Below, piece after piece: positions 14,526 to 22,518 of a stretch of 26,052 bases of DNA. The stretch is taken from NCBI GenBank assembly GCA_045636945.1, contig JAZTYO010000013.1:1-26052 (forward strand), written 5' to 3'. The notes beneath the pieces are model-generated. The model was not told the DNA's origin. It did no database searches and worked only from the letters and a program-made list of their open reading frames with translations. Position 1 is the stretch's first letter, and each line of letters opens with the position of its first letter. The position numbers were made by a program, and so were the translations under genes. The stretch comes from UMGS172 sp045636945. Lineage in GTDB: Bacteria; Bacillota; Clostridia; Oscillospirales; Acutalibacteraceae.

Positions 14526-14741
14526 ATGCTTTTCAAAAATTTAAAGAGCATTAGAGAGGATAATGATATTAAACAAAAGGATATCGCTAAGGTTTTGAAT
14601 GTTTCACAAAACACCTATTCACAATACGAAACTGGTGTTATTTCACTGACCGCAGAAGTTCTTGTAAAACTTGCAGATTATTACGATGTGAGCATCGACT
14701 ACCTGCTCGATCGCACCAATAACCCTAATCTGCAAAAATAG
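14526..14741 (+). CDS. XRE/Cro-CI family transcriptional regulator (71 aa)
   Basis: 71-residue DNA-binding protein consisting of little more than one HTH_3 domain: LKSIREDNDIKQKDIAKVLN, then VSQNTYSQYETG (the recognition helix region) and LVKLADYYDVSIDYLLDRT, a textbook Cro/CI-type fold. Start chosen at ATG 14526, after GGGGTGAT; the frame is open back to 14472, but that upstream part crosses the second palindrome and has no ribosome site. No toxin, phage or partner gene is adjacent. The two palindromes at 14454-14495 are the likely target. Its regulon cannot be read; the neighbouring polysaccharide operon runs towards it on the opposite strand, so only the intergenic terminator region is shared. 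Confidence 0.92.
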   Translation: MLFKNLKSIREDNDIKQKDIAKVLNVSQNTYSQYETGVISLTAEVLVKLADYYDVSIDYLLDRTNNPNLQK

Positions 14742-14745
14742 CATA

Positions 14746-14783
14746 AGTGCATTCTCTGGGATACCGAGAATGCACTTTTTTTA
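14746..14783 (+). terminator. Intrinsic terminator after the XRE gene
   Basis: AGTGCATTCTC-TGGGATACC-GAGAATGCACT, an 11-bp perfect stem, then seven T. It abuts the 3' end of the convergent polysaccharide operon (stop at 14781) and may help stop that transcript as well, though on that strand no U run follows. Confidence 0.9.
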
Positions 14784-15998
14784 ATATAACTCCAAATCAT
14801 TCATTAACTTTGAAACACGGTCAACACTTTTTTGTGAAACGGTATCGTTTGCTCCGACTAATGAGTTCACCTTTTTCCTCTTTGAAGGATTGAAAACTCT
14901 ACACCACCGTTTTACGTGGTAGAACGGCAACAGCCACGGGTGTTTATTGAGGTTAGGATAAATAAGCTTCATATTTTCTAGTGGCAAAAATGCCAGCCTG
15001 AAAAACTGATCTTTCTTATCCTTGCCTTTAGTCTGGTTTACTATGGCAGCACTTTTTGTTGTTCCAAAAATGCCACCTTTAACAATAAACTCCTGCATCT
15101 CACAAGTTAATTCATTATGGGAAGCACCGTTAAACCAAGCATCACAGAGTCGGATTGCGGTTTCATAAAATTTTACCACATTGGATTTTTGCAGCATATC
15201 GTCAAGCACGTTTTGGTCAAATTCATAGTTTCGGCGAATATACCACAGGTCAATAAAAGGTCTTATTCCGCAACCGCCGCTCATCATATGCTTTGCCATA
15301 TGGATTATATGATACAGCATAAAAAACTCATTGGTAAATTCCTTGCGAAACTGACAACCGTCAACCGACCTCGTGTACCTCCACGCATCGCTCAGTATAG
15401 TCGAAACGTTCTCCTTGACCCTTTCTTCTATAAGGTCAAAATGCAGTTCAAGATTTATATTCGACGGTGTTTTTATCTTAACATCATGAAAACTACCCTG
15501 TCCGACTACGCAACCGCAGGTGTCAGCCAAAACCTTACTAGCTTTATCAATATCATCCTTTCGCACAAGGATATCAATATCACAGCTTGTACGCATCCAA
15601 GGCTCAGGATAAAATTTTCTTACAACCGAACCTTTTAACGGTACGAATTCAATACCTGCTGATTCCAAAGCGTTACAGATATTATTAAACTCGTACTCTC
15701 TGAGTTCGTTTCTACAAACCTCTTTGTATTGCTTCCTGCAAAGTGTCACAGCAAGTTTATCCGAAGGCTCAAGCAATTTGTTGTAAAAGAAACCCTCGGT
15801 AACAATAGGTAACACCTTATGCATTTCAGCCAAAGAGACTACGCCACGTATCGCCTCGGGGCAAAACTCTGATTTTTGCTGTTCTGAAATATTAAAATCC
15901 GAAATAACAATATTAATCAAAGCAAACATCAATTGTATATTTTGAGGGCTGAACTTTGAAATAGAAGAATCCTTATCCACGCTTAAAACTTTCTCCAT
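14781..15998 (-). CDS. Nucleotidyltransferase-fold protein (NTP_transf_5 type), paralogue 1
   Basis: 405 residues, last gene of the polysaccharide operon. The recognisable core is GIEFVPLKGSVVRKFYP...MRTSCDIDILV (LKG at 121-123; D140 and D142), the signature of the 'uncharacterised nucleotidyltransferase' family (PF14907-like), a distant member of the pol-beta nucleotidyltransferase fold with the two metal-binding aspartates. Further on, GGCGIRPFIDLWYI and a KGGIFGT motif match the second copy encoded at 18371-19552. The ATG lies inside the end of the epimerase gene (16-base overlap) with no clear Shine-Dalgarno of its own, implying translational coupling. Family members are common in capsule and exopolysaccharide loci, but the reaction is unknown. 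Confidence 0.8.
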   Translation of the reverse strand: MEKVLSVDKDSSISKFSPQNIQLMFALINIVISDFNISEQQKSEFCPEAIRGVVSLAEMHKVLPIVTEGFFYNKLLEPSDKLAVTLCRKQYKEVCRNELREYEFNNICNALESAGIEFVPLKGSVVRKFYPEPWMRTSCDIDILVRKDDIDKASKVLADTCGCVVGQGSFHDVKIKTPSNINLELHFDLIEERVKENVSTILSDAWRYTRSVDGCQFRKEFTNEFFMLYHIIHMAKHMMSGGCGIRPFIDLWYIRRNYEFDQNVLDDMLQKSNVVKFYETAIRLCDAWFNGASHNELTCEMQEFIVKGGIFGTTKSAAIVNQTKGKDKKDQFFRLAFLPLENMKLIYPNLNKHPWLLPFYHVKRWCRVFNPSKRKKVNSLVGANDTVSQKSVDRVSKLMNDLELY

Positions 15999-17167
15999 AC
16001 CATTTTATTGACAACGCCTGTATAAGACTGGATTATCTTTACAACCTTGGTCGAAACATTTTCCTCAACATAAGTAGGCACGGGAATACCGATGTCACCG
16101 TTTTTGTTCATTTCGACTGCGGTATCAACGGCCTGCAAAAGGCTGTTTTCATCAATGCCTGCCAAGATAAAGCAAGCCTTGTCCAAAGCCTCGGGACGTT
16201 CGGTCGAGGTGCGAATACAGACTGCAGGGAACGGATTTCCAACACTTGTAAAGAAGCTGGACTCCTCGGGCAACGTACCACTATCCGAAACAACGGCAAA
16301 AGCCTTCATCTGCAGACAGTTGTAATCGTGAAAGCCCAATGGCTCGTGCTGAATAACACGTTTGTCAAGCTTAAAGCCACTCTGTTCAAGACGCTTCTTT
16401 GAACGGGGATGGCAGGAATAAAGTATCGGCATATCGTACTTTTCAGCCATCTTGTTGATAGCGTTAAACAACGACAAGAAGTTCTTTTCGGTATCAATAT
16501 TTTCCTCACGGTGAGCCGAAAGCAAAATATACTTGCCCTTTTCAAGACCCAATCTTGAATGAACGTCCGAAGCCTTAATATCATCAAGATTATTGTGCAA
16601 AACCTCTGCCATGGGTGAGCCTGTGACATAGGTTCTCTCCTTGGGCAGACCGCACTCGTGCAGATATCTTCTTGCATGCTCGGAATAAGCCAGATTGACG
16701 TCCGAAATAATATCAACAATTCGGCGGTTGGTTTCCTCGGGCAGACACTCATCCTTGCAACGGTTACCTGCCTCCATATGGAAAATGGGGATATGCAAGC
16801 GCTTTGCGGCAATAGCCGAAAGGCAGGAGTTGGTATCGCCCAAAATAAGCAAAGCATCGGGCTTAATCTCGTTCATCAACTTGTACGAGCAGTTGATGAT
16901 ATTACCGATGGTTTCGCCCAAATCATCACCCACCGCATCCATATAAACCTCGGGATCGCGAAGCTTCAAATCTTTGAAAAATACGCCGTTCAAATTATAA
17001 TCGTAGTTCTGACCCGTGTGAGCCAACACACAATCAAAATACTCGCGGCACTTATTGATAACCGCCGCAAGACGTATAATTTCAGGTCTTGTGCCGACGA
17101 TAATCAAAAGTTTGAGCTTACCGTTGTCCTGAAATTTTACGTCACTGTAATCCAATTTAATATCCAT
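15983..17167 (-). CDS. UDP-N-acetylglucosamine 2-epimerase family, CapG/FnlC type (UDP-FucNAc synthesis)
   Basis: 394 residues. GT-B fold epimerase with GTRPEI (25-30), GDTNS (D111), MEAGNR (E132), LPEETNRR, SAHREEN (H219, R220) and DSGTLPEESSF near the C-terminal part, the set of residues known from WecB-type epimerases. The TLPEESS variant of the usual GIQEEAP loop and the gene order (after CapE- and CapF-like genes) point to the FnlC/CapG/WbjD subgroup, which 2-epimerises UDP-N-acetyl-L-pneumosamine to UDP-N-acetyl-L-fucosamine in the cytoplasm. The ATG overlaps the stop of the CapF-like gene by one base (TAATG) with GAGGTGGT upstream. N-terminal extension of ~18 residues before the Rossmann strand is slightly longer than in WecB. 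Confidence 0.88.
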   Translation of the reverse strand: MDIKLDYSDVKFQDNGKLKLLIIVGTRPEIIRLAAVINKCREYFDCVLAHTGQNYDYNLNGVFFKDLKLRDPEVYMDAVGDDLGETIGNIINCSYKLMNEIKPDALLILGDTNSCLSAIAAKRLHIPIFHMEAGNRCKDECLPEETNRRIVDIISDVNLAYSEHARRYLHECGLPKERTYVTGSPMAEVLHNNLDDIKASDVHSRLGLEKGKYILLSAHREENIDTEKNFLSLFNAINKMAEKYDMPILYSCHPRSKKRLEQSGFKLDKRVIQHEPLGFHDYNCLQMKAFAVVSDSGTLPEESSFFTSVGNPFPAVCIRTSTERPEALDKACFILAGIDENSLLQAVDTAVEMNKNGDIGIPVPTYVEENVSTKVVKIIQSYTGVVNKMVWRKF

Positions 17168-18378
17168 TATTCTACCACCTCAAAAAATGTATCCGGCTTG
17201 TTGGGGTCAAAGCATTCGTTGGCCCACATAACCGTAACAAGGTCCTCTGTTTCACTTAAGTTTATAATGTTATGAGTGTATCCGGGAAGCATATGTACCG
17301 CCTCGATTTTTTCACCCGAAACATGGAAATTCAAAACCTCATCGGTTCCGATTTTGCGTTGCTGGATAAGTCCGTTACCCGAAACAACAATAAAGAACTC
17401 CCACTTTGTATTGTGCCAATGCTGACCCTTGGTAATTCCGGGCTTGGAAATATTGACGCTGAACTGACCGCATTTTTCGGTGCGGAGAAGTTCGGTAAAG
17501 CTTCCTCTTGGATCAACGTTCATTTTCAAAGGAAACGCAGCCTTTTCTTTAGGCAAATACGAAAGATAAGTCGAATAAAGTTTCTTCGCAAAGCTGCCAA
17601 AAGGAATTTCGGGCATTAAAAGGGTTTTGGGTTGGTCACGGAACTTATAAAGAAGTTCAACAACCTCGCCAAGCAAAACCTTGTGGGTTACGGGTACGGC
17701 ACAATATCTGCCGTTGGAGTTCAAAACAAAGTCCGCGCCGTCAAATTCGCAATGATGCTCTTTCGACTCCAAAGCCAACATCATTTCGTCAACAATATCG
17801 TCAATATAAACCAGCTCCAACTGCACCGAAGGATCGTTAACGGTAATAGGAAGGTCGTTAGCGATGTTGTTGCAGAAGGTTGCAACGGCACTGTTGTAGT
17901 TGGGTCGACACCATTTTCCGAAAACGTTGGGGAAACGGTAAACAAGTACATTTGCACCCGTTTCGGCCGAGTAATCAAAAAACAGTTCTTCTCCTGCTTT
18001 TTTAGACTCGCCGTAAACACTGCCTGCAAAACGTCCGACCAAGGAAGCCTGGGTAGACGACGAAAGCATAACGGGACAGGTGTTTTTATATTTTTTCAAG
18101 GTGTCAAGCAACTCCGATGCAAAACCAAAATTGCCCTGCATAAACTCTTCGGTTTCCTTCGGGCGGTTTACACCTGCAAGGTTGAAAACAAAATCCGCCT
18201 TACTGCAAGCCTCGTCCAAAACGTCCTTGGAGGTATCGATATCAAATTCATAGATGTTCTCTATGATCAAACCAGGATGGGTTTTATCCTTGCCGTCCTT
18301 AATATTGTTCAAAGCGGCAACCAAATTTTTGCCAACAAAACCCTTAGCGCCCGTAACAAGTATATTCAAATCATTCAC
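17167..18378 (-). CDS. Bifunctional NAD-dependent reductase/cupin, CapF/FnlB type (UDP-FucNAc synthesis)
   Basis: 403 residues with two domains: an N-terminal short-chain dehydrogenase fold (VTGAKGFVG at 8-16; active-site Y122-x3-K126 in VYGESKKAGE) and a C-terminal cupin from about residue 285 with GQHWHNTKWEFF (H320, H322, E327) and a later H369, giving a metal site. This fusion is diagnostic for CapF/WbjC/FnlB, which epimerises at C3 (cupin) and reduces C4 (dehydrogenase) of the CapE product. Start is GTG at 18378, overlapping the preceding gene by 8 bases; AAGG directly abuts the GTG, so the in-frame TTG three codons later, properly spaced from AAGGGTGA, is a real alternative. Flanked by its pathway partners at 15983 and 19552, though the latter is interrupted by one gene. 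Confidence 0.92.
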   Translation of the reverse strand: MNDLNILVTGAKGFVGKNLVAALNNIKDGKDKTHPGLIIENIYEFDIDTSKDVLDEACSKADFVFNLAGVNRPKETEEFMQGNFGFASELLDTLKKYKNTCPVMLSSSTQASLVGRFAGSVYGESKKAGEELFFDYSAETGANVLVYRFPNVFGKWCRPNYNSAVATFCNNIANDLPITVNDPSVQLELVYIDDIVDEMMLALESKEHHCEFDGADFVLNSNGRYCAVPVTHKVLLGEVVELLYKFRDQPKTLLMPEIPFGSFAKKLYSTYLSYLPKEKAAFPLKMNVDPRGSFTELLRTEKCGQFSVNISKPGITKGQHWHNTKWEFFIVVSGNGLIQQRKIGTDEVLNFHVSGEKIEAVHMLPGYTHNIINLSETEDLVTVMWANECFDPNKPDTFFEVVE

Positions 18379-19552
18379 CCTTAAAATTAAATTTCAAGCC
18401 CACGGCTTCGAGCTCTTTTTCACGTGCGCTTATACCCTCACGCGAAAGCGATTTGACCTCATTAAGTCTTTGGGATATTCTTCCTCTTTTAAAAATTGCG
18501 GTATGAATAATCCTCCATATCCACATAAACGGCAACAAAAACGGAAGCCTTTTCAAAAACGGAAACAGTATACACATATCCTTATAAGGCATAAACAGTG
18601 CTTTCATAAATTTTCCAAAATGAGAAGTACCCTTGCCTTTTTTGTTTTCAATAATCGCATCGGTCTTTCTGTGGTCGTCAGCAGTACCGAATGCACCTCC
18701 GCCAAGAATCTTTTCGGTCATCATATTGGTAATATCATCGGTCTCGGCGTCAGAAAACCACACGTTTACAAGCTTCAGCACGTTTTGTGAAAAGGTGTAC
18801 AGTTGGATCTTTTCAAGTTCCTTTTTTATATACCCCTTATCCATATCGGGATGAGAATTCCAATAAAGATACATATCGGCAACGTGGCGGATACCGATTC
18901 CGGCAATACGGTAGTGCTTTGCAAAATGAACAAGCAGGAATATCCAACAATCCTCATCACTCAACTCAAAGCGATGCTTTCCACTTTCACAAGGTTTGGC
19001 AAGATGCCATCCGTCCTTATAGTAGGAGTAATAATCCTCTTCTTTAACAGGCATAGGGCTGTTGTGCAGTTCAATAAGCATAGCATGCTTGTTCCACGAA
19101 CGGACGTGGTCCCACTTTTCAAAGAATGTATACCCCAACTCGGCCATAATTTCACTTATACGCTCATACTGATGTTCACGGATAAGAATATCGCTGTCGC
19201 CCATTGCACGCATTTCCTCTTTGGGATACAAAGCTCTTATAACAGTGCCCTTAAGCGGCAAATAGTCTATTCCGTGCTTTTCAAATGCATTGAGAAGTGC
19301 GGCAATTTCATTCTTTTGCTGTTCAGTCCGAGAAACCGCATTGCCTGCGGTAACAAGAAAGTTATCGCCAAGTTCGGTCCTCAGAAAAACCCCCGAATTG
19401 ACAATTCCGTAATACATCATAACCACTACGTTATGGTGTATCGCTAACCGATAAGCCTTTTCAAAATCGAAATCAGCAGGCAGAGAGCAAGGTTTCCCGT
19501 CCAATGCACTTTTGATTATAGAAATAATGCTTTTCGCAAATTCCTTATTCAT
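18371..19552 (-). CDS. Nucleotidyltransferase-fold protein (NTP_transf_5 type), paralogue 2
   Basis: 393 residues from ATG 19552. Core motif GIDYLPLKGTVIRALYP...MRAMGDSDILI (LKG about 100-102; D119 and D121), matching the paralogue at 14781-15998 almost position for position; later, IAGIGIRHVADMYLYW and GGGAFGTADDH also correspond. A basic, hydrophobic C-terminal region (LLPFMWIWRIIHTAIFKRGR) resembles the same region in paralogue 1 (LLPFYHVKRWCRVF). The ATG overlaps the upstream CapE-type stop by one base (TGATG) and has GAGG 7 nt before it; the GTG one codon earlier is too close. Wedged between two FucNAc enzymes, it is likely tied to that glycan, perhaps as a transferase of nucleotide or sugar-phosphate. 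Reaction unknown. Confidence 0.8.
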   Translation of the reverse strand: MNKEFAKSIISIIKSALDGKPCSLPADFDFEKAYRLAIHHNVVVMMYYGIVNSGVFLRTELGDNFLVTAGNAVSRTEQQKNEIAALLNAFEKHGIDYLPLKGTVIRALYPKEEMRAMGDSDILIREHQYERISEIMAELGYTFFEKWDHVRSWNKHAMLIELHNSPMPVKEEDYYSYYKDGWHLAKPCESGKHRFELSDEDCWIFLLVHFAKHYRIAGIGIRHVADMYLYWNSHPDMDKGYIKKELEKIQLYTFSQNVLKLVNVWFSDAETDDITNMMTEKILGGGAFGTADDHRKTDAIIENKKGKGTSHFGKFMKALFMPYKDMCILFPFLKRLPFLLPFMWIWRIIHTAIFKRGRISQRLNEVKSLSREGISAREKELEAVGLKFNFKGE

Positions 19553-20601
19553 CACTTATCCTCTTTGAATTTTTTAAGTTCATCACGGATATACTGCAAA
19601 GACAAAAGCTTCTCTTTAACGCCATCAACATCCAAAAGCTCGGTGTTGTGAGAGTTGAACTCGGTCAAAGGATTGCGTTCCTTGTCGCCATCCTTGAAAT
19701 ATTTATCATAGTTAAGTCCGCGCTTGTCACAAGGCACACGGTAGAAATCGCCCATATCAAAGGCGTTTGCGCATTCCTCGTTGGTAAGCAGGGTCTCATA
19801 CATTTTTTCACCGTGGCGGATGCCGATAACCTTAATTTCGGTATCGGGCTTGAACAGTTCACAGACAGCCTTTGCCAATACCTCAATAGTGCAGGCAGGA
19901 GCCTTCTGAACAAGGATATCACCGGTCTCGCCGTTTTCAAAAGCAAACAAAACAAGGTCAACCGCCTCATCCAACGACATAATAAAACGTGTCATTGAAG
20001 GCTCGGTGATGGTGATGGGCTTACCCTGCTTAATCTGCTCAATCCAAAGCGGAATTACCGAACCTCTCGAGCACATTACGTTGCCGTAACGGGTACAGCA
20101 GATTTTCGTTTTATCGGCATCAACGGTACGCGACTTTGCAACAATAACCTTTTCCATCATTGCCTTGGAGGTGCCCATTGCATTAACGGGATATGCCGCC
20201 TTATCGGTAGAAAGACAGACAACGTTTTTAACACCTGCTTCAATAGCGGCAGTGAGCACGTTTTCGGTGCCCAAAACATTGGTTTTTACAGCCTCAATCG
20301 GGAAAAATTCGCAGGAAGGAACCTGCTTCAAAGCTGCAGCGTGGAAAATATAGTCAACACCGTGCATAGCGTTCTTGACCGAAGCCAAATCACGGACGTC
20401 GCCGATATAAAAACTTATCTTTTCAGCAACCTCGGGCATTTTTGCCTGAAACTCGTGACGCATATCATCCTGCTTTTTCTCATCTCGCGAAAAAATACGA
20501 ATCTCACCGATATCGGTGGCCAAAAATCTGTTCAGAACTGCATTTCCGAAACTACCGGTACCTCCGGTGATAAGAAGTGTTTTACCTTTAAACGAACTCA
20601 T
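19552..20601 (-). CDS. UDP-GlcNAc 4,6-dehydratase/5-epimerase, CapE/FnlA type
   Basis: 349 residues, an extended short-chain dehydrogenase. NAD-binding TGGTGSFG (12-19), HAAALKQVP, and the unusual active site STDKAAYPVNAMGTSK, where M142-x3-K146 replaces the normal Tyr-x3-Lys; D133-K134 precede it. The Met-Lys dyad and the AALKQVPSCE stretch are diagnostic of inverting 4,6-dehydratases (CapE, FnlA, WbjB, PseB relatives). With the CapF- and CapG-like neighbours it should start UDP-L-FucNAc synthesis rather than pseudaminic acid, since no PseC-like partner is linked to it. It follows rmlB by two bases. Confidence 0.9.
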   Translation of the reverse strand: MSSFKGKTLLITGGTGSFGNAVLNRFLATDIGEIRIFSRDEKKQDDMRHEFQAKMPEVAEKISFYIGDVRDLASVKNAMHGVDYIFHAAALKQVPSCEFFPIEAVKTNVLGTENVLTAAIEAGVKNVVCLSTDKAAYPVNAMGTSKAMMEKVIVAKSRTVDADKTKICCTRYGNVMCSRGSVIPLWIEQIKQGKPITITEPSMTRFIMSLDEAVDLVLFAFENGETGDILVQKAPACTIEVLAKAVCELFKPDTEIKVIGIRHGEKMYETLLTNEECANAFDMGDFYRVPCDKRGLNYDKYFKDGDKERNPLTEFNSHNTELLDVDGVKEKLLSLQYIRDELKKFKEDK

Positions 20602-20603
20602 TT

Positions 20604-21629
20604 TTATTTTCCTCTGTTTCCATACATTTTTTCGTAGTAATTCTGATATTCACCGTTAATAATATCCCCCCACCAATCGCGGTTATCAAGATACCATTTA
20701 ATTGTGAGTTTTATGCCATCGGCAAACTTTGTTTCGGGCAACCATCCAAGTTCACTATGAATCTTAGTCGGGTCGATTGCATAGCGCATATCGTGTCCCT
20801 TACGGTCGGCAACGTAGGTTATAAGGCTCTCGGGTTTGCCGAGTTCCTTGCAAATCAATTTGACAATATCGATGTTCTTCATTTCGTTGTGTCCGCCGAT
20901 GTTGTAAACCTCTCCGACTCTACCGTTATGGATAACCAAATCAATGGCTTTGCAGTGGTCTTCAACGTACAGCCAATCGCGGACATTGAGACCCTCACCA
21001 TACACAGGAAGGGGTTTGTCGTTTAAGCAGTTTGCTATCATAAGCGGAATGAGTTTCTCGGGGAAATGATAGGGTCCGTAGTTATTGGAACAACGGCTTA
21101 TCGACACAGGAAGCCCATAGGTGCGATGATATGCAAGCACCAAAAGGTCTGCCGCCGCTTTTGATGAAGAATAAGGACTGCTTGTATGTATTGGGGTTTC
21201 TTCGGTGAAGAAAAGGTCGGGTCTGTCGAGTGGCAAATCGCCATAAACCTCGTCGGTGGAAACCTGATGATAACGCTTTATACCGTATTTTCTGCAAGCA
21301 TCCATCATTACCGCAGTACCCATTATATTTGTCTGCAAGAAGATGCCCGGGTCTTCGATGGAACGGTCAACGTGGCTTTCTGCCGCAAAATTGACAACCA
21401 TATCGGGTTTTTCTTCTTCAAAAAGCTTATACACTGCTTCTCTGTCGCAGATGTCGGCTTTGACAAAACGGAAGTTCTCGTTATCCATCACCGATTTCAG
21501 TGTCGAGAGATTGCCTGCGTAGGTCAGTTTATCAAGGCAAACTATGCGGTAGTCGGGATATTTTTTAAGCATATGGAAGACAAAGTTTGAGCCGATAAAT
21601 CCCGCTCCGCCTGTTACGATTATAGTCAT
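20604..21629 (-). CDS. rfbB: dTDP-glucose 4,6-dehydratase
   Basis: 341 residues, usual RmlB length. NAD site TGGAGFIGSNF (6-16), AAESHVDRS, the catalytic TDEVYGDL (T125-D126-E127) and Y153-x3-K157 in SPYSSSKAAAD, and the NNYGPYHFPEKLIP segment, all typical of RmlB. It converts dTDP-glucose to dTDP-4-keto-6-deoxyglucose, here the likely feed for the aminotransferase encoded at 22519-23607. The ATG overlaps the rmlA stop by four bases (ATGA). No rmlC or rmlD is within view, so L-rhamnose synthesis is not shown by this window. Confidence 0.96.
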   Translation of the reverse strand: MTIIVTGGAGFIGSNFVFHMLKKYPDYRIVCLDKLTYAGNLSTLKSVMDNENFRFVKADICDREAVYKLFEEEKPDMVVNFAAESHVDRSIEDPGIFLQTNIMGTAVMMDACRKYGIKRYHQVSTDEVYGDLPLDRPDLFFTEETPIHTSSPYSSSKAAADLLVLAYHRTYGLPVSISRCSNNYGPYHFPEKLIPLMIANCLNDKPLPVYGEGLNVRDWLYVEDHCKAIDLVIHNGRVGEVYNIGGHNEMKNIDIVKLICKELGKPESLITYVADRKGHDMRYAIDPTKIHSELGWLPETKFADGIKLTIKWYLDNRDWWGDIINGEYQNYYEKMYGNRGK

Positions 21630-22501
21630 TTTGTGCCCTCCTCTGCTACGGAAATGAGATATTGACCATAATCGGTCATTTTGAGGCTTTCGCCTATTTC
21701 TTTTAGTCTTTCTGCTGTAATAAATCCGCGTCTGTAAGCGATTTCTTCAATGCAGGAAACGTAGAATCCTTGTCTATCCTGCACAGCCTCGACAAACATA
21801 GATGCCTTTAACATTCCGTCAGGTGTACCGGTATCAAGCCAAGCCATACCGCGTCCGAGAAGGGTTACGTTAAGTTCACCTTTTTCGAGGTATGCGTTGT
21901 TGACTGCCGTTATCTCTATCTCACCTCTTGCCGAGGGTTTTACATTCTTTGCAATTTCAACAACACGGTTATCATAGAAGTAAAGTCCGGGAACAGCATA
22001 GTTGGATTTCGGATGCTCGGGTTTTTCCTCAATGGATATAACCTTATGGTTTTTGTCGAACTCAACAACTCCAAAGGAACGAGGGTCTTTCACGGGATAA
22101 CCAAAGATTGTTGCACCCGTTTTATTTTCCATAGCACTTCTTAACGTTCTGGTCATATCCTGACCGTAGAACACGTTGTCGCCCAAAATCAGACAGACAC
22201 TGTCGTCACCGATGAATTCTTCACCCAAAATAAAGGCATCAGCAAGTCCGCGAGGGGTATCCTGCACCCTATACTGAAGCGAAATGCCTATATAACTTCC
22301 GTCACCCAAGAGTTTCTCATACATCGGCGTGTCTTCGGGTGTTGAGATTATTAAAATGTCTCTTATTCCCGCGAGCAATAAAATAGATAACGGATAGTAG
22401 ATTAGCGGTTTGTCGTAGATGGGCAGAAGTTGTTTTGAAACAACCTTGGTCATCGGGTACAGTCTTGTACCTTTTCCACCTGCTAAGATTATACCTTTCA
22501 T
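21626..22501 (-). CDS. rfbA: Glucose-1-phosphate thymidylyltransferase
   Basis: 291 residues, standard RmlA length. Signature GGKGTRLYPMT (8-18), SKQLLPIYDKPLIYYPLS, LGDNVFYG and the EEKPEHPKSNYAVPGLYFYD region are all present. It makes dTDP-glucose from dTTP and glucose-1-phosphate, the first step for dTDP-6-deoxy sugars. It precedes rmlB by a 4-base overlap and follows the aminotransferase gene after a 17-base gap. Confidence 0.96.
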   Translation of the reverse strand: MKGIILAGGKGTRLYPMTKVVSKQLLPIYDKPLIYYPLSILLLAGIRDILIISTPEDTPMYEKLLGDGSYIGISLQYRVQDTPRGLADAFILGEEFIGDDSVCLILGDNVFYGQDMTRTLRSAMENKTGATIFGYPVKDPRSFGVVEFDKNHKVISIEEKPEHPKSNYAVPGLYFYDNRVVEIAKNVKPSARGEIEITAVNNAYLEKGELNVTLLGRGMAWLDTGTPDGMLKASMFVEAVQDRQGFYVSCIEEIAYRRGFITAERLKEIGESLKMTDYGQYLISVAEEGTK

Positions 22502-22518
22502 AAAAACCCCCGAAAAAT

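Noticed and set aside
19552..20601. Reading the CapE-like gene as PseB (pseudaminic acid pathway)
   Set aside because: The same Met-x3-Lys site occurs in both, but the CapF fusion protein and the 2-epimerase in the operon specify the UDP-FucNAc route; no PseC/PseH/PseI-like gene is linked to it.
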